This document shows, piece after piece, positions 6,282 through 6,571 of a DNA stretch of 6,571 nucleotides (positions are counted from its first letter, which is position 1; every line of letters begins with the position of its first letter). Under the pieces are notes generated by a model, which worked only from the letters and a program-made list of their open reading frames with translations, searched no databases and had not been told where the DNA came from. The position numbers and the translations under genes were made by a program. Location: positions 1 through 6,571 of the forward strand of contig JAPKZP010000651.1 in the NCBI GenBank assembly GCA_026393735.1, given 5' to 3'. The stretch comes from Acidobacteriota bacterium. GTDB lineage: Bacteria > Acidobacteriota > Vicinamibacteria > Vicinamibacterales > JAKQTR01.

Positions 6282-6571
6282 GGGTTAAGGTCCTTCCGGG
6301 GGGCGGACGCCAGGCCGCGGACCCCGCTCAGGCTCAGGCCTTCCTGCGCCATGAAGATGGCTCCCGCGATCGTCACCGGCACGAACGAGATCGCGTGCAG
6401 GACGATCGCCGCGCCCACCGCGCGGTCTGTCGCCGCGGCGAAGAACGCCGTCGCGCCGATGCGGTACGCCTGGTGGAATCCGCCCACGGCGCCCGGCGTC
6501 GGCACCGCGACGCCCACGACCAGCACCGCCATCATCAGAAACGAGCCGGCGTACGACATCTCGATGTGGAA
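6278..6571 (-). CDS. Flippase-like membrane protein (LPG synthase TM / UPF0104 family), C-terminal part
   Basis: The reading frame is open to the right edge of the window, so the start and most of the protein are missing; 97 residues are visible. It is strongly hydrophobic with about two to three membrane helices and a short, charged cytoplasmic-type tail ending KDLNP. The helix-breaking motif VPTPGAVGGFHQAY matches the conserved LP(S/T)PGGxG segment near the C-terminus of the lysylphosphatidylglycerol synthase TM-domain family (UPF0104, YbhN/AglD-like), and the final helix followed by GLSLSGVRG also fits. Members are integral inner-membrane proteins linked to lipid or glycolipid translocation or modification; the substrate cannot be told from this fragment. 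Its TGA overlaps the nrdR start by four bases (ATGA), which suggests shared translation. The methionine 12 bases inside the edge is internal and not the real start. The family call is fairly secure, the function is not. Confidence 0.8.
   Translation of the reverse strand, partial: FHIEMSYAGSFLMMAVLVVGVAVPTPGAVGGFHQAYRIGATAFFAAATDRAVGAAIVLHAISFVPVTIAGAIFMAQEGLSLSGVRGLASAPRKDLNP
6291..6297 (-). promoter_or_regulatory. Shine-Dalgarno site of nrdR
   Basis: On the minus strand the sequence GGAAGGA lies inside the last codons of the flippase-like gene and ends nine bases before the ATG at 6281. This supports that ATG as the nrdR start, together with the ATGA overlap. Confidence 0.6.

Overview
The window is a GC-rich, almost wall-to-wall coding stretch in which every gene I can support lies on the minus strand, so it reads from right to left. 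The gene set and base composition suggest a soil-type Acidobacteriota (Vicinamibacteria-like) or another GC-rich Gram-negative bacterium. That placement is inference: there is no rRNA or other strong phylogenetic marker here. I see no mobile element, CRISPR array, tRNA, terminator or clear promoter. No gap between genes exceeds about 15 bases, so the promoter of this unit must lie to the right of the window.

Layout in transcription order: (1) the C-terminal end of a membrane protein of the lysylphosphatidylglycerol synthase TM / UPF0104 flippase-like family (6571-6278, cut by the window edge); (2) nrdR, the zinc-ribbon/ATP-cone repressor of ribonucleotide reductase genes (6281-5823); (3) an exported DUF4390 protein (5826-5293); (4) a four-helix membrane histidine kinase of NtrY type (5277-2953); (5) its partner sigma-54 activator of NtrX type (2956 down to a nominal stop at 1343); (6) a single-pass membrane protein with TPR-like helices (1596-739); (7) the start of a zinc-ribbon plus RDD-domain membrane protein that runs off the left edge (742-1).

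The genes are tightly coupled: ATGA or GTGA start/stop overlaps occur at 6278-6281, 5823-5826, 2953-2956 and 739-742, and the one separated pair (DUF4390/kinase) is 15 bases apart. The core looks like an envelope-sensing circuit: an exported DUF4390 protein beside a membrane kinase, a sigma-54 activator as its output, and two membrane proteins of unknown role co-expressed with it. nrdR and the flippase-like gene may be unrelated passengers of the same transcript.

The main anomaly is at the ntrX/TPR junction. The ntrX frame does not stop where the family normally ends; it runs on for about 84 arginine-rich codons inside the TPR gene. A TGA that would give the same ATGA overlap seen elsewhere sits exactly at the TPR start, one frame away. 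A single missing base in a four-base G run (1603-1606) would restore it. I found no convincing new biological system; the window is best read as an ordinary but informative regulatory operon with one frame problem and an unusual RDD architecture.
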